Below are positions 1 through 6,515 of a DNA stretch of 7,058 nucleotides, in pieces (within the stretch, counting starts at the first letter, position 1; each line of letters starts with the position of its first letter). Under the pieces are notes generated by a model that saw nothing but the letters and a program-made list of their open reading frames with translations, was not told the origin of the DNA and did not search any database. Position numbers and translations under genes: made by a program. The stretch comes from Bacteroidales bacterium (lineage in GTDB: Bacteria; Bacteroidota; Bacteroidia; Bacteroidales; Tenuifilaceae), in the NCBI GenBank assembly GCA_008933525.1, contig WBUV01000164.1, forward strand, positions 1-7,058, given 5' to 3'.

Positions 1-248
1 TTGTCTCCATATCGGCCGATAAGGAGGTTGAAGATTTGAAATCGTTTATGAAAAATTCGGGCTACAGCTGGACATTTTTGCATTACGGGAACAAACCCGA
101 CATTATTAAGGATTTTGACGTGCGTGCTTATCCAACCTACTTTCTAATAGGACCCGATAGAAAATTGATTTACTCCCCGGCACCATCGCCAAAGGAGAAT
201 TTTGAGATGAAATTTTTTCAGATACTCAGGAACAAGGGGCTTATCTAG
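1..248 (+). CDS. Thioredoxin-like (TlpA/ResA-type) protein, C-terminal fragment
   Basis: This is the 3' end of a gene that begins before the window; the frame is open from base 3 to the TAG at 246-248. The visible 81 or so residues look like the C-terminal half of a thioredoxin fold: a strand reading VSISAD, a helix, then DFDVRAYPTYFLIGPDRKLIY. The Pro in AYPTYFLI matches the cis-proline next to the active site in TlpA/ResA/AhpC-type proteins, followed by the hairpin carrying a GPD turn. The CxxC region, if present, lies outside the window, so redox activity cannot be confirmed. Family members in Bacteroidota are usually exported lipoproteins or periplasmic thiol-disulfide oxidoreductases. 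The TTG at 36 is internal and not a start. The stop codon overlaps the stop of the convergent NUDIX gene. Confidence 0.8.
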   Translation, partial: VSISADKEVEDLKSFMKNSGYSWTFLHYGNKPDIIKDFDVRAYPTYFLIGPDRKLIYSPAPSPKENFEMKFFQILRNKGLI

Positions 249-865
249 TCTATTTCATTTAGAATAAGCTGAAGGTTGCTGTATGAATTGCTGAGATATT
301 GAAATAAATCAACCTTGCTAACCCAAACTGCTTTTTCAATATCCTCTTCGTGCTGTGGGAGCAGTTGTTCGTTGCTGCTACCTTTCATGGCAAACCAGTA
401 AGTGCGTTTCAAAAAAACACCCCCGTCCATTGTGTAAGTGTGGTAAGTTGTGGATAACTGTTTTTCAATCAATAAACTTTTAAGTCCGGTTTCCTCCATA
501 ACTTCGCGCAGGGCAGAATGCTCAGCTTTTTCGAATTCTTCAATTTTTCCTTTGGGTAAATCCCATTTATTCCTTCGAAATATAAGTAAGTATTCGTTCT
601 TCTCGTTTCGAACTAGACCTCCAGCAGCCTCAATAACCTTATAGTTCGAAGCAAATTCATCGAACAGTTTTTCCGGCGCAGTGTGTCCCAGAAAAAGATT
701 CTGGATTACTAAATGGTTTTGGAAAATTTCGAGTAATTTTGGGAGGTCTTGAAGGGTTGGGTTTCCATAAAAGAATCCAAAGTCATTTCCCTCAAAGTAT
801 TTTTCAACTTTTTGAGTGATAACAAGTTTTCGATTATTGAAATAGATAACAAATTCTTTAGCCAT
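245..865 (-). CDS. NUDIX hydrolase
   Basis: The protein has 206 residues and a textbook Nudix box at residues 106-128 (Gx5Ex7REUxEExGU): G106, E112, then REVMEETGL at 120-128. E121, E124 and E125 are the expected metal ligands and catalytic acids. The lead-in WDLPKGKIE is typical of enzymes hydrolysing nucleoside diphosphate-linked substrates, for example the MutT and diadenosine polyphosphate hydrolase groups; the substrate cannot be read from sequence. Residues 1-75 form an additional N-terminal region of mixed strands and helices before the Nudix core (AAGGLVRNEKNEYLLIFRR, about 80-98). I see no signal peptide, so it is probably cytoplasmic. The start is the only plausible Met, and its ATG overlaps the pyrE ATG by two bases. 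There is no Shine-Dalgarno sequence upstream. The stop overlaps the preceding convergent gene. Adjacency of a NUDIX gene and pyrE recurs in Bacteroidota. Confidence 0.93.
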   Translation of the reverse strand: MAKEFVIYFNNRKLVITQKVEKYFEGNDFGFFYGNPTLQDLPKLLEIFQNHLVIQNLFLGHTAPEKLFDEFASNYKVIEAAGGLVRNEKNEYLLIFRRNKWDLPKGKIEEFEKAEHSALREVMEETGLKSLLIEKQLSTTYHTYTMDGGVFLKRTYWFAMKGSSNEQLLPQHEEDIEKAVWVSKVDLFQYLSNSYSNLQLILNEID

Positions 866-868
866 GGC
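861..868. other. Palindrome holding two overlapping divergent start codons
   Basis: GCCATGGC is a perfect 8-bp palindrome. The ATG of pyrE reads at 864-866 on the plus strand and the ATG of the NUDIX gene reads at 865-863 on the minus strand, so the two starts share two bases. Both proteins begin Met-Ala as a consequence. There is no intergenic DNA, so leader, ribosome-binding and promoter functions for each gene must lie in the other gene's coding sequence. Confidence 0.9.
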
Positions 869-1490
869 AAATAATACAATTGCGTCAAACTTACTTCAAA
901 TTAATGCAATAAAACTCAATCCTGCAAATCCGTTTACGTGGGCTTCGGGTTGGAAATCGCCTATATACTGCGATAATAGAAAGACTTTGTCGTTTCCGCA
1001 TGTAAGAAACGTTGTTTGTGATGGTTTTGTTGAATTGATTAAGGCTAAATACCCTGATGTTGAAGTTGTTGCGGGTGTTGCTACAGGGGCAATTGCGCAT
1101 GGTATGTTAGTGGCCGATAGAATGAGTTTACCTTTTATTTATGTTCGTTCGGCACCAAAATCGCACGGTTTATCAAATCAAATTGAGGGCGATTATAAAC
1201 CGGGGCAAAAGGTGGTTGTAATTGAGGATTTAATATCGACCGGAATGAGCAGTCTTGCTGCAGTTGAAGCACTAAAAAACGCTGGATGCAACGTACTGGG
1301 CTTGGTTGCCATTTTTACCTACCAGTTTAACCAAGCCACCCAAGGATTTTCAAAAGCCGGGGTTGAATTTAGTACATTATCCAACTATACCGAACTAATT
1401 GAAACTGCCATTGAAAGTGGCTATGTAAAGCCAGATCAATTAGAACTACTAAATAGCTGGCGTGAGAACCCTGAGGTTTGGGGGGAATAG
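864..1490 (+). CDS. pyrE: Orotate phosphoribosyltransferase
   Basis: PyrE converts orotate and PRPP to orotidine 5'-monophosphate in de novo pyrimidine synthesis, in the cytoplasm. The 208-residue length is normal for the family. The type I phosphoribosyltransferase PRPP-binding signature VVVIEDLISTGMSS is at 117-130, with the acidic pair E121/D122. The flexible catalytic loop is at about 93-109 (YVRSAPKSHGLSNQIEG), carrying R95, K99 and H101. The N-terminal NPFTWASGWKSPIYCDNRK at 22-40 is the orotate-side segment and is very typical of Bacteroidota PyrE. No alternative Met exists before this conserved block, so the start at 864 is firm, even though it overlaps the divergent NUDIX start and has no Shine-Dalgarno sequence. 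I found no clean TAnnTTTG promoter upstream on this strand; the closest, TATTTTTC at 798-805, lacks the final G. Confidence 0.97.
   Translation: MANNTIASNLLQINAIKLNPANPFTWASGWKSPIYCDNRKTLSFPHVRNVVCDGFVELIKAKYPDVEVVAGVATGAIAHGMLVADRMSLPFIYVRSAPKSHGLSNQIEGDYKPGQKVVVIEDLISTGMSSLAAVEALKNAGCNVLGLVAIFTYQFNQATQGFSKAGVEFSTLSNYTELIETAIESGYVKPDQLELLNSWRENPEVWGE
886..919 (-). promoter_or_regulatory. Candidate Bacteroidota promoter for the NUDIX gene, inside pyrE
   Basis: Read on the minus strand, TAAGTTTG at 893-886 is an exact match to the Bacteroidota -7 element TAnnTTTG, and a TTG at 919-917 could be the -33 element with a 23-bp spacer, at the long end of the accepted range. It would start transcription some 15 bases before the NUDIX ATG at 865. 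It lies wholly within the pyrE reading frame. A single 8-bp match with four to six fixed bases in AT-rich DNA can arise by chance, so this is suggestive only. Confidence 0.35.
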
Positions 1491-1596
1491 CCGAAAGCAG
1501 ATGATGCAACCTTTATGTTTTGTTAGTTTCGTGTCTGTTTTAAAGTATTGCTTTTTTTTCTAGCGTTTGTAGTTCTAGATAATTACTTGTATTAAA

Positions 1597-2472
1597 ATGG
1601 ATAAAATTCTTATAACGGGTGCTACTGGGAACGTTGGTTTAGAGGTTATAAACTATTTAGTTGAGCTAAAGTCGTCCTGCAGAATATTTGCAGGCGTTAG
1701 AGATGTAGAAAGAGCTAGGAAAATATTTTCGGACAACAATCGAATTGAGTTTCTCGAGTTCGATTTTGAGAATCCCCGAACTTTTGGTAATGCCCTGAAA
1801 AATATCGATAGAGTATTTTTGCTCCGTCCGCCACATATTTCCAATGTTGAAAAGTTCTTCAGGCCATTAATCGAGAGTTTAAAAGAAAATAAAGTAAAAC
1901 AGGTTGTTTTTCTTTCGGTTCAAGGAGCAGAGAAAAGTTCAGTAATTCCACACAATAAGATTGAAAAGTTGATTAAAGGTTATGAGCTTGAATACATTTT
2001 TCTCCGACCAAGCTATTTTATGCAGAATTTGACAACCACGTTAATAGATGATATTAAGCAAAAACGAAAAATAATATTGCCTTCGGGGAATGCGAAATTC
2101 AATTGGATTGATATAAAAAATATTGCTGAAGTTACAGCAATACTTATGGAGAATTTTTTACTGTATAGAAATCAAACCATTGAAATTACTGGTTATGAGA
2201 ATGAGAATTTTGCTACTGTTGTTAGCATGATTAATCAACAGGTTAAATCTCCTATTCAGTTTGAAAGTGTAAATCCACTTAAATTTTATTTGTTAAAGAG
2301 AGTAAGCGAGAAGGAGAAAGGAAAGATTATAGTAATGATCCTTTTGCATTTTTTGCCGAGATTCCAGAAGGAACCTCAGGTGTCGAACTTTTACGAGAAA
2401 TTGACCGGAAAAAAGCCGACTAAATTGGTAGACTTTATTGAACGGGAATTGATTAAGTTTGAAGAGCATTAA
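1597..2472 (+). CDS. NmrA-like NAD(P)-binding protein (atypical SDR)
   Basis: The protein has 291 residues, with an N-terminal Rossmann fold: KILITGATGNVGLEVI at 3-18 contains the GxxGxxG dinucleotide-binding motif. AGVRD at 32-36 ends the second strand, where an Arg after the strand is often seen in NADP(H)-preferring members. EFLEFDFENP at 51-60 is the adenine-side loop. VVFLSVQGAE at 103-112 and FLRPSYFMQNL at 135-145 are family hallmarks. The catalytic Tyr of classical SDR enzymes (YxxxK) is not present; the matching region reads PHNKIEKLIK, with His119, as in NmrA/HSCARG-type proteins that often sense NAD(P)H redox state or act on small quinone-like substrates. Either an enzyme or a sensor role is possible. 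No signal peptide is seen. It sits 106 bp after pyrE on the same strand, with no terminator or clear promoter recognised in the gap, and is convergent with the next gene. Confidence 0.85.
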   Translation: MDKILITGATGNVGLEVINYLVELKSSCRIFAGVRDVERARKIFSDNNRIEFLEFDFENPRTFGNALKNIDRVFLLRPPHISNVEKFFRPLIESLKENKVKQVVFLSVQGAEKSSVIPHNKIEKLIKGYELEYIFLRPSYFMQNLTTTLIDDIKQKRKIILPSGNAKFNWIDIKNIAEVTAILMENFLLYRNQTIEITGYENENFATVVSMINQQVKSPIQFESVNPLKFYLLKRVSEKEKGKIIVMILLHFLPRFQKEPQVSNFYEKLTGKKPTKLVDFIERELIKFEEH

Positions 2473-2559
2473 TGTGTGCTTGTTCATTAGAAATTCAAAT
2501 CTGTACCGTATAGTAAAAAATATAAAAATTACTCAAACACGCTCTGACTTGGTAGATTG

Positions 2560-2598
2560 AAATAACAATCGCTAACGGAATGTAAGAGATTGTTATTT
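2560..2598. terminator. AT-rich 11-bp inverted repeat between convergent genes
   Basis: AAATAACAATC at 2560-2570 and GATTGTTATTT at 2588-2598 are perfect inverted complements with a 17-base loop. The right arm overlaps the stop codon (2597-2599) of the minus-strand XRE gene. The position, between two convergent genes, suits a bidirectional transcript end or 3'-stabilising hairpin. There is no long T-run after either arm and the stem is weak (3 G/C pairs in 11), so it is not a classical intrinsic terminator. Confidence 0.35.
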
Positions 2599-2809
2599 AT
2601 CGATTATCAGCAACATACTCTAATATGTCGCCAGGCTGGCAGTCCAATACATTACAAATCGCCTCTAAAGTGCTAAAACGTATTGCTTTTGCTTTGCCCG
2701 TTTTTAGTATAGAAAGGTTGGATAGCGTTATGTCTACTTTTTCGGACAGTTCATTAAGCGAAATCTTTCGCTTGGCCATCATTACATCTAGGTTTACAAC
2801 GATTGGCAT
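2597..2809 (-). CDS. Small XRE/Cro-type helix-turn-helix regulator
   Basis: This 70-residue protein is essentially a lone Cro/CI-type DNA-binding domain. Helices 2 and 3 of the HTH lie at about 17-40 (SLNELSEKVDITLSNLSILKTGKAK), with the recognition helix around ITLSNLSILK. The block RFSTLEAICNVLDCQPGDILEY at 44-65 is the conserved end of the domain and closely resembles the B. subtilis YozG-like subgroup. The gene begins three bases after the stop of the upstream DUF2975 membrane protein, so the two are almost certainly co-transcribed and translationally linked. This family recurrently neighbours DUF2975 genes. The likely job is to regulate its own operon or a small regulon under control of the membrane partner; the targets are unknown. 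Its stop lies in the arm of a small hairpin. Confidence 0.9.
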   Translation of the reverse strand: MPIVVNLDVMMAKRKISLNELSEKVDITLSNLSILKTGKAKAIRFSTLEAICNVLDCQPGDILEYVADNR

Positions 2810-2812
2810 GGC

Positions 2813-3349
2813 TTAGACAGTTAAATCGTTTTCATTCTGAATTTCAATTCCCTTTGAGAAAATAGTTGCAATAACATAAATTACTGCTGCCATCAAAATA
2901 AATGCTTGACTGTCAACCCAAAATTGGTCGAGCGCGTTGATTTCGAATCCACGATGAAGTAAATTTTTGGCTGTTTGGCGAGCTATGTAGCTTATGAGGC
3001 CGATTGAAAAGGTATAGTAACTGATTAGCGTAATTTGTGACGAAGCAAATCTGCTGAATGGCTTAGCCAAATCTAATTTACTTAATAACTTAATGACTGC
3101 ATAGAATAAAAATGCTTTCAAAATCGAAATAAACAAGGCAAAGCTATACATGCTATAAAAAGCCAATTTACTTCGACTATACATCTCACTTAAATCTAAT
3201 TTTTGATATAGGTTTTCGACAAATTCTGGTTTGTAGATACTGAAAATAAAATTGACAATTAAGCCTCCCGCTTCGATACTCAAACCCACGAAAATGATCC
3301 AAACAACTATGTTTAGGACTTTAAAAACAAGATTGCTTTTATTTGACAT
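2813..3349 (-). CDS. DUF2975 family four-helix membrane protein
   Basis: With the start at 3349 the protein has 178 residues and four hydrophobic segments, at about 8-38, 62-90, 104-123 and 147-165, so it is an inner-membrane protein. The C-terminal signature IFSKGIEIQNENDLTV, just after the last helix, is the hallmark of DUF2975, and KLDLAKPFS before helix 3 also fits. The same frame continues upstream to an ATG at 3442, which would add 31 residues encoded by very AT-rich DNA; I prefer 3349 because it opens with a normal cytoplasmic N-terminus (MSNKSNLVFK) directly before helix 1 and leaves room for a promoter. It is followed after 3 bp by a small XRE regulator, the usual partner of this family (YoaS/YozG in B. 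subtilis). The function is not established; a membrane sensor or an antagonist of the regulator is an inference. Confidence 0.85.
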   Translation of the reverse strand: MSNKSNLVFKVLNIVVWIIFVGLSIEAGGLIVNFIFSIYKPEFVENLYQKLDLSEMYSRSKLAFYSMYSFALFISILKAFLFYAVIKLLSKLDLAKPFSRFASSQITLISYYTFSIGLISYIARQTAKNLLHRGFEINALDQFWVDSQAFILMAAVIYVIATIFSKGIEIQNENDLTV

Positions 3350-3424
3350 TTTTTTCTTAGTTAAAATTATGATGTAAAAATAATAAATATTTGTTGATAA
3401 ACAATACATATTTATTAAAAAACA

Positions 3425-3432
3425 CAAAATTA
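3425..3432 (-). promoter_or_regulatory. Candidate -7 element for the DUF2975-XRE operon
   Basis: TAATTTTG on the minus strand (3432 to 3425) is an exact match to the Bacteroidota -7 consensus TAnnTTTG. It lies about 75 bases upstream of the preferred ATG at 3349 and downstream of the alternative ATG at 3442, so if real it would exclude the longer protein. No TTG is found at the expected -33 distance; the nearest is about 27 bases away. The surrounding 3350-3560 stretch is AT-rich, holds no gene I can support, and shows only weak short repeats such as AATTAAGT at 3461 and 3502. Confidence 0.25.
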
Positions 3433-3560
3433 TTTTCAACATTCTCTTTTTGCTTAGTGCAATTAAGTGTTTGGGATATTGGTCAAATATTCAAACGCAA
3501 TAATTAAGTTCAATGAGTTAGGAGCTCTTCTCTTTTTTTTCCAGATAAGTACATTTTACG

Positions 3561-5621
3561 TTAAAACCTTACCCTAACCATTGTTTTAATTTCACCGCGA
3601 GTGTTGGTGTTAATTAAATCGGCTCCTTGGCCTAACTCATCCATTTCGCTGTAGTATGTTTGCGAGTAGCGAAGCCATAAATCAATCCATGGCTTGGGGC
3701 TGTACTTTATAAGTGCAAACAACCTTGACCCCTTTGAGTAGTATGCTGGTACTGAGAATGAGTATAGCATGTCGGTTTCGTAGGAGTATATGCGACTATT
3801 CCACGATGGGGTATCGAATATTGCAAACCGGAGGTTTAGGTTTACTGGTATGCGACTCATCTTCAAACCTAGATCCTGGGCAAGTAAAAAACCATACTCT
3901 GAATTTGTGCTATCGGTATTAAATATTAATGTTTCGAGATTGGTTTTTAGGCTAACAGTGCTTGTAGCATTGAAGTTTATTTGAAGGCGGATGCTTTGGT
4001 TTGTTTGGTTTACTAATGGAGTAATAGGGTTGATGGAGTTGGAAAGGTTTTTTTCGACCGATTTGTAGCGGTACCGAATGTTGAGGTTGAAAAAATCGGT
4101 TATTGAATGTTCCGATTGCGCTAAAAATTCTCTGCCCCCCGATGGAGAATTTACTCCAAACTTTAACCATGGATACTTAAATAAATCAATATAGCCCGAT
4201 AATTTCCATCCTTTTGCTGGTAATACACTTAAGCCTGTGTAAATGCCATTTTCGTTATAAGTTCCGCTACCTTCGGCAAAGCCCGCAGTATATCTTGGGT
4301 TGAAATTCTGGGAATATGAACGTCCCAGAATTGATAACTGTACAGTATTACTCAGTTTGAATAGTCCACCCACAACGCTGGCTAAATAAAGATTTGGTAA
4401 ATCCGCGGCTATCTCACCGAAAAACTGATAGTTTTTAATAAATAAATCGGCAGAAAAGCCTATGGCTGTTTTCTGGCTTGGCGTAGGTTTTAGCTGGTAA
4501 ATCGCTTGGTTCCCGGTGAACTCACCATTAATTTTTGAGTGAGCAATGGTTATTCCTGTTTTGAATTTTTTGGAGTTGTAGGTGATGTTTCCGCCAGTAG
4601 TGAACTCGGATATCGCGTTTCGGTTGTTGATTTCCGAAAGAGTTCTGTGGAGTCCTGTTTCGGGAAGAGAGCTGTAGGCCAAATCACCATTTTCGAGAGT
4701 GTCAGAGATGTTCGCATCGATGTTTCTGTACGATGCAAAAACTGTCAGATCGGCCTTTAGAATTGGAACAGTTATTCCTGCACCTCTCATGTATTGACTT
4801 TCGAATGCCGATGAATGTTTCGTAAGGCCATCGGCCCTTTTGCGAACTCCTAGCACGCTGCTCGATTTCCCGAACGAAAGGCTATTCCAAAATGTGAGTC
4901 CTTGGCCAAATTCGGCGTGATAATCGCCTATAATTAGTTTTTTAATTTTACCAATTTTTGTAAACAATACATAACCTGATAAGTAATCGAAACCGGTTTT
5001 GAATTTTCCATCAAAGAAAGGTTCGCCGGCATCTTTTTCGGCAATAAAACCCATCTGAAGATGCTTGCCTCCGCGGTAGGAGTATCGGGTATAGTAGGCG
5101 TTTTTATCGCCTAGATACCTGGATCCTGTATAATTCTTGGTGTAACCAATTGGCGTTTCAACCGATGTTCTGTACCTGAACGAGAGTTCGTTCCTGCCGT
5201 AGTATATTGATGCGAGGTTGGTTTTATCTTCCTGTACAACCTTTACAAATGGAGCCATTCTTTGAATGTCAATCAAATCGAAACCAACGATTGTTTGCAA
5301 TTCGTATAGAGTAAGTATTGAGCCGGTGGAGTCGCGATAATCAATTAAACTTGAGATCTGAAAATCGTTCAGGAATATGAACTTTTTTAGATCGTCCATT
5401 GTGGCAGTATTTAAATTTATTGGGTTTTCGCAGAGGTATAGCAGATCCTCAATAAATTGCGAGTAATCCTCCTCCGATTCCGACTTTGAAGTAAGATCTT
5501 CAACAATGTTGGCGATAATTTGCTGCACATCGGCCTGATTTACTTGCGATATGGCACTCTTTGGAATCAAAAAAGCCATTGGGATAAAAAGAACTACTAT
5601 GCTTAATCTTGCAAAAATCAT
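3561..5621 (-). CDS. Exported protein: helix-hairpin-helix region plus large beta-barrel-like domain
   Basis: The protein has 686 residues. Residues 1-25 form a signal peptide (positively charged start, hydrophobic core to about 19, likely cut near SAISQ). Residues 30-62 are acidic and helical. Residues 67-128 form a ComEA-like tandem helix-hairpin-helix region: INLNTATMDDLKKFIF opens the first unit, and LTLYELQTIVGFDLIDIQ belongs to the second. In both units the usual GxG hairpin is lost (LND and GFD instead), so DNA binding is uncertain. From about 138 to the end the sequence alternates aromatic and polar residues in many short strands, contains GDYHAEFGQGLTFWNSLSFGKS at 232-253, a segment typical of this Bacteroidota family, and ends MVRVRF, the terminal Phe expected of an outer-membrane barrel. 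No type IX sorting domain is visible. It starts five bases after the PorV-like gene, so the two form an operon. The function is unknown; annotation pipelines usually name relatives after the HHH domain or ComEA. Confidence 0.85.
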   Translation of the reverse strand: MIFARLSIVVLFIPMAFLIPKSAISQVNQADVQQIIANIVEDLTSKSESEEDYSQFIEDLLYLCENPINLNTATMDDLKKFIFLNDFQISSLIDYRDSTGSILTLYELQTIVGFDLIDIQRMAPFVKVVQEDKTNLASIYYGRNELSFRYRTSVETPIGYTKNYTGSRYLGDKNAYYTRYSYRGGKHLQMGFIAEKDAGEPFFDGKFKTGFDYLSGYVLFTKIGKIKKLIIGDYHAEFGQGLTFWNSLSFGKSSSVLGVRKRADGLTKHSSAFESQYMRGAGITVPILKADLTVFASYRNIDANISDTLENGDLAYSSLPETGLHRTLSEINNRNAISEFTTGGNITYNSKKFKTGITIAHSKINGEFTGNQAIYQLKPTPSQKTAIGFSADLFIKNYQFFGEIAADLPNLYLASVVGGLFKLSNTVQLSILGRSYSQNFNPRYTAGFAEGSGTYNENGIYTGLSVLPAKGWKLSGYIDLFKYPWLKFGVNSPSGGREFLAQSEHSITDFFNLNIRYRYKSVEKNLSNSINPITPLVNQTNQSIRLQINFNATSTVSLKTNLETLIFNTDSTNSEYGFLLAQDLGLKMSRIPVNLNLRFAIFDTPSWNSRIYSYETDMLYSFSVPAYYSKGSRLFALIKYSPKPWIDLWLRYSQTYYSEMDELGQGADLINTNTRGEIKTMVRVRF

Positions 5622-5626
5622 TGTAG

Positions 5627-6454
5627 TTAGTCGGTTTTTTTTCCAAATTGATACGATACTGAAAGTTGAGGAGTGTAGCCTAGAACTCTATGGTAGCCAA
5701 ATGATAAATCGGCCTGAATACCTTTGATGAACCATCCAAAACCACCTGTTAATCCTTCTGGATTTCCTGATGAGTAACCTAGTCGGATTGAGAAGTTGTT
5801 AAGGGCTTTATATTCAACTCCACCTCTTATGGCCGGTTTGTTCTCAGTGTCATCATCAATCTGTAGCACAAGTAATATTTTTTTCGAAGGAATGTAAGTA
5901 AGCCCAAATCCCAAAGCCGAGGGCAATGACTCTTGCTCGTTGAACGATGTGTTGTTTGGATTGAAAATGTATGCACAAAGGGTTATCTTTTCAATGGGCG
6001 AATAAAAAAGTCCACCTTCTACCGTGTAGGCATTTTTGTTGCTGTAATCTCCTGCAATTTGTAAATGATGAAAGTTTAAACCAACACCTGCCGAGAATTT
6101 TTCCGAAAACTTCATCCCGTAGGATATGCCAGCTCTGGTTGTGTTAAACTGGTTGTATCCAAAGTGCGAAATGCTAATTCCGAATGTTCCTGGGTTGGTT
6201 GGAATTATGGCTCCAATTGAGCTTAGCCCAAGTTCCTGTGTTAGATATCGGTTCTCGTGATGTATACCTGCCCAGTAGTGTTTTTGCCATGGCAGCATCG
6301 CGGGGTTTTGCATTGATGACCATGACGAGTTGATAGCGATTCCCGTTTGTCCCAAAGCGGCACCCGATCCAGCAATTGGCCTGTCGGGCACCGATGCTTT
6401 AAGTCCAATGTGTAATGTACATATTACTGTTATTACTGCTATTCGCTTGTTCAT
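5627..6454 (-). CDS. PorV/PorQ-like outer-membrane beta-barrel protein
   Basis: The protein has 275 residues with a signal peptide at 1-20 (MNKRIAVITVICTLHIGLKA). The mature N-terminus RPIAGSGAALGQTGIAINSSWSSMQNPAML (25-54) matches the family pattern of a Gly/Ala-rich first strand, then a short-side-chain segment and an NPA motif, as in PorV, PorQ and FadL-like barrels. The rest alternates strands and turns (for example FGISISHFGYNQF at 91-103 and FSIRLGYSSGNPEGLTGGFGWFI at 221-243) and ends with a final strand LSVSYQFG. It is shorter than the T9SS protein PorV (roughly 390 residues), so it is a paralogue and not PorV itself. The ATG at 6454 is preferred since it opens the signal peptide directly. 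It is the first gene of a two-gene unit, and its upstream region is filled by the nested repeats at 6485-6591; no TAnnTTTG match was found there, so readthrough from purE is possible. Confidence 0.8.
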   Translation of the reverse strand: MNKRIAVITVICTLHIGLKASVPDRPIAGSGAALGQTGIAINSSWSSMQNPAMLPWQKHYWAGIHHENRYLTQELGLSSIGAIIPTNPGTFGISISHFGYNQFNTTRAGISYGMKFSEKFSAGVGLNFHHLQIAGDYSNKNAYTVEGGLFYSPIEKITLCAYIFNPNNTSFNEQESLPSALGFGLTYIPSKKILLVLQIDDDTENKPAIRGGVEYKALNNFSIRLGYSSGNPEGLTGGFGWFIKGIQADLSFGYHRVLGYTPQLSVSYQFGKKTD

Positions 6455-6515
6455 TCATTTTGAATGTTAAAGTGCGAAAGGCAAAGTGTTATATCAAGTT
6501 AGTAACCATCAGTCA

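Noticed and set aside
450..644. Plus-strand open frame antisense to the NUDIX gene
   Set aside because: It runs opposite the conserved Nudix box region, which is sufficient to explain the open frame; it is Ser/Arg-rich with no domain or start signal.
1561..1569. TAGCGTTTG upstream of the NmrA-like gene as a -7 promoter element
   Set aside because: It has three instead of two bases between TA and TTTG, and no TTG at the right distance. TATGTTTT at 1514 also misses the final G.
2625..2816. Plus-strand open frame covering almost the whole XRE gene
   Set aside because: The minus-strand protein is a well-recognised HTH domain in an operon; the antisense frame has no family resemblance.
3391..3404. 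TTGTTgataAACAA as an operator for the XRE regulator
   Set aside because: Only five base pairs per arm in very AT-rich DNA; chance matches are expected. Mentioned only as context in the DUF2975 finding.
3520..3541. GGAGCTCTTCTC followed by eight T as an intrinsic terminator
   Set aside because: The T-run is on the plus strand where no gene ends, and the preceding GAGCTC palindrome is too short to form a useful stem; on the minus strand there is no T-run.
4539..4760. Plus-strand open frame of 73 codons inside the HHH/barrel gene, together with other frames at 3713-3922 and 3790-3984
   Set aside because: All lie antisense or out of frame within a clearly coding 686-residue gene, have no recognisable domain, and show the odd composition of shadow frames.
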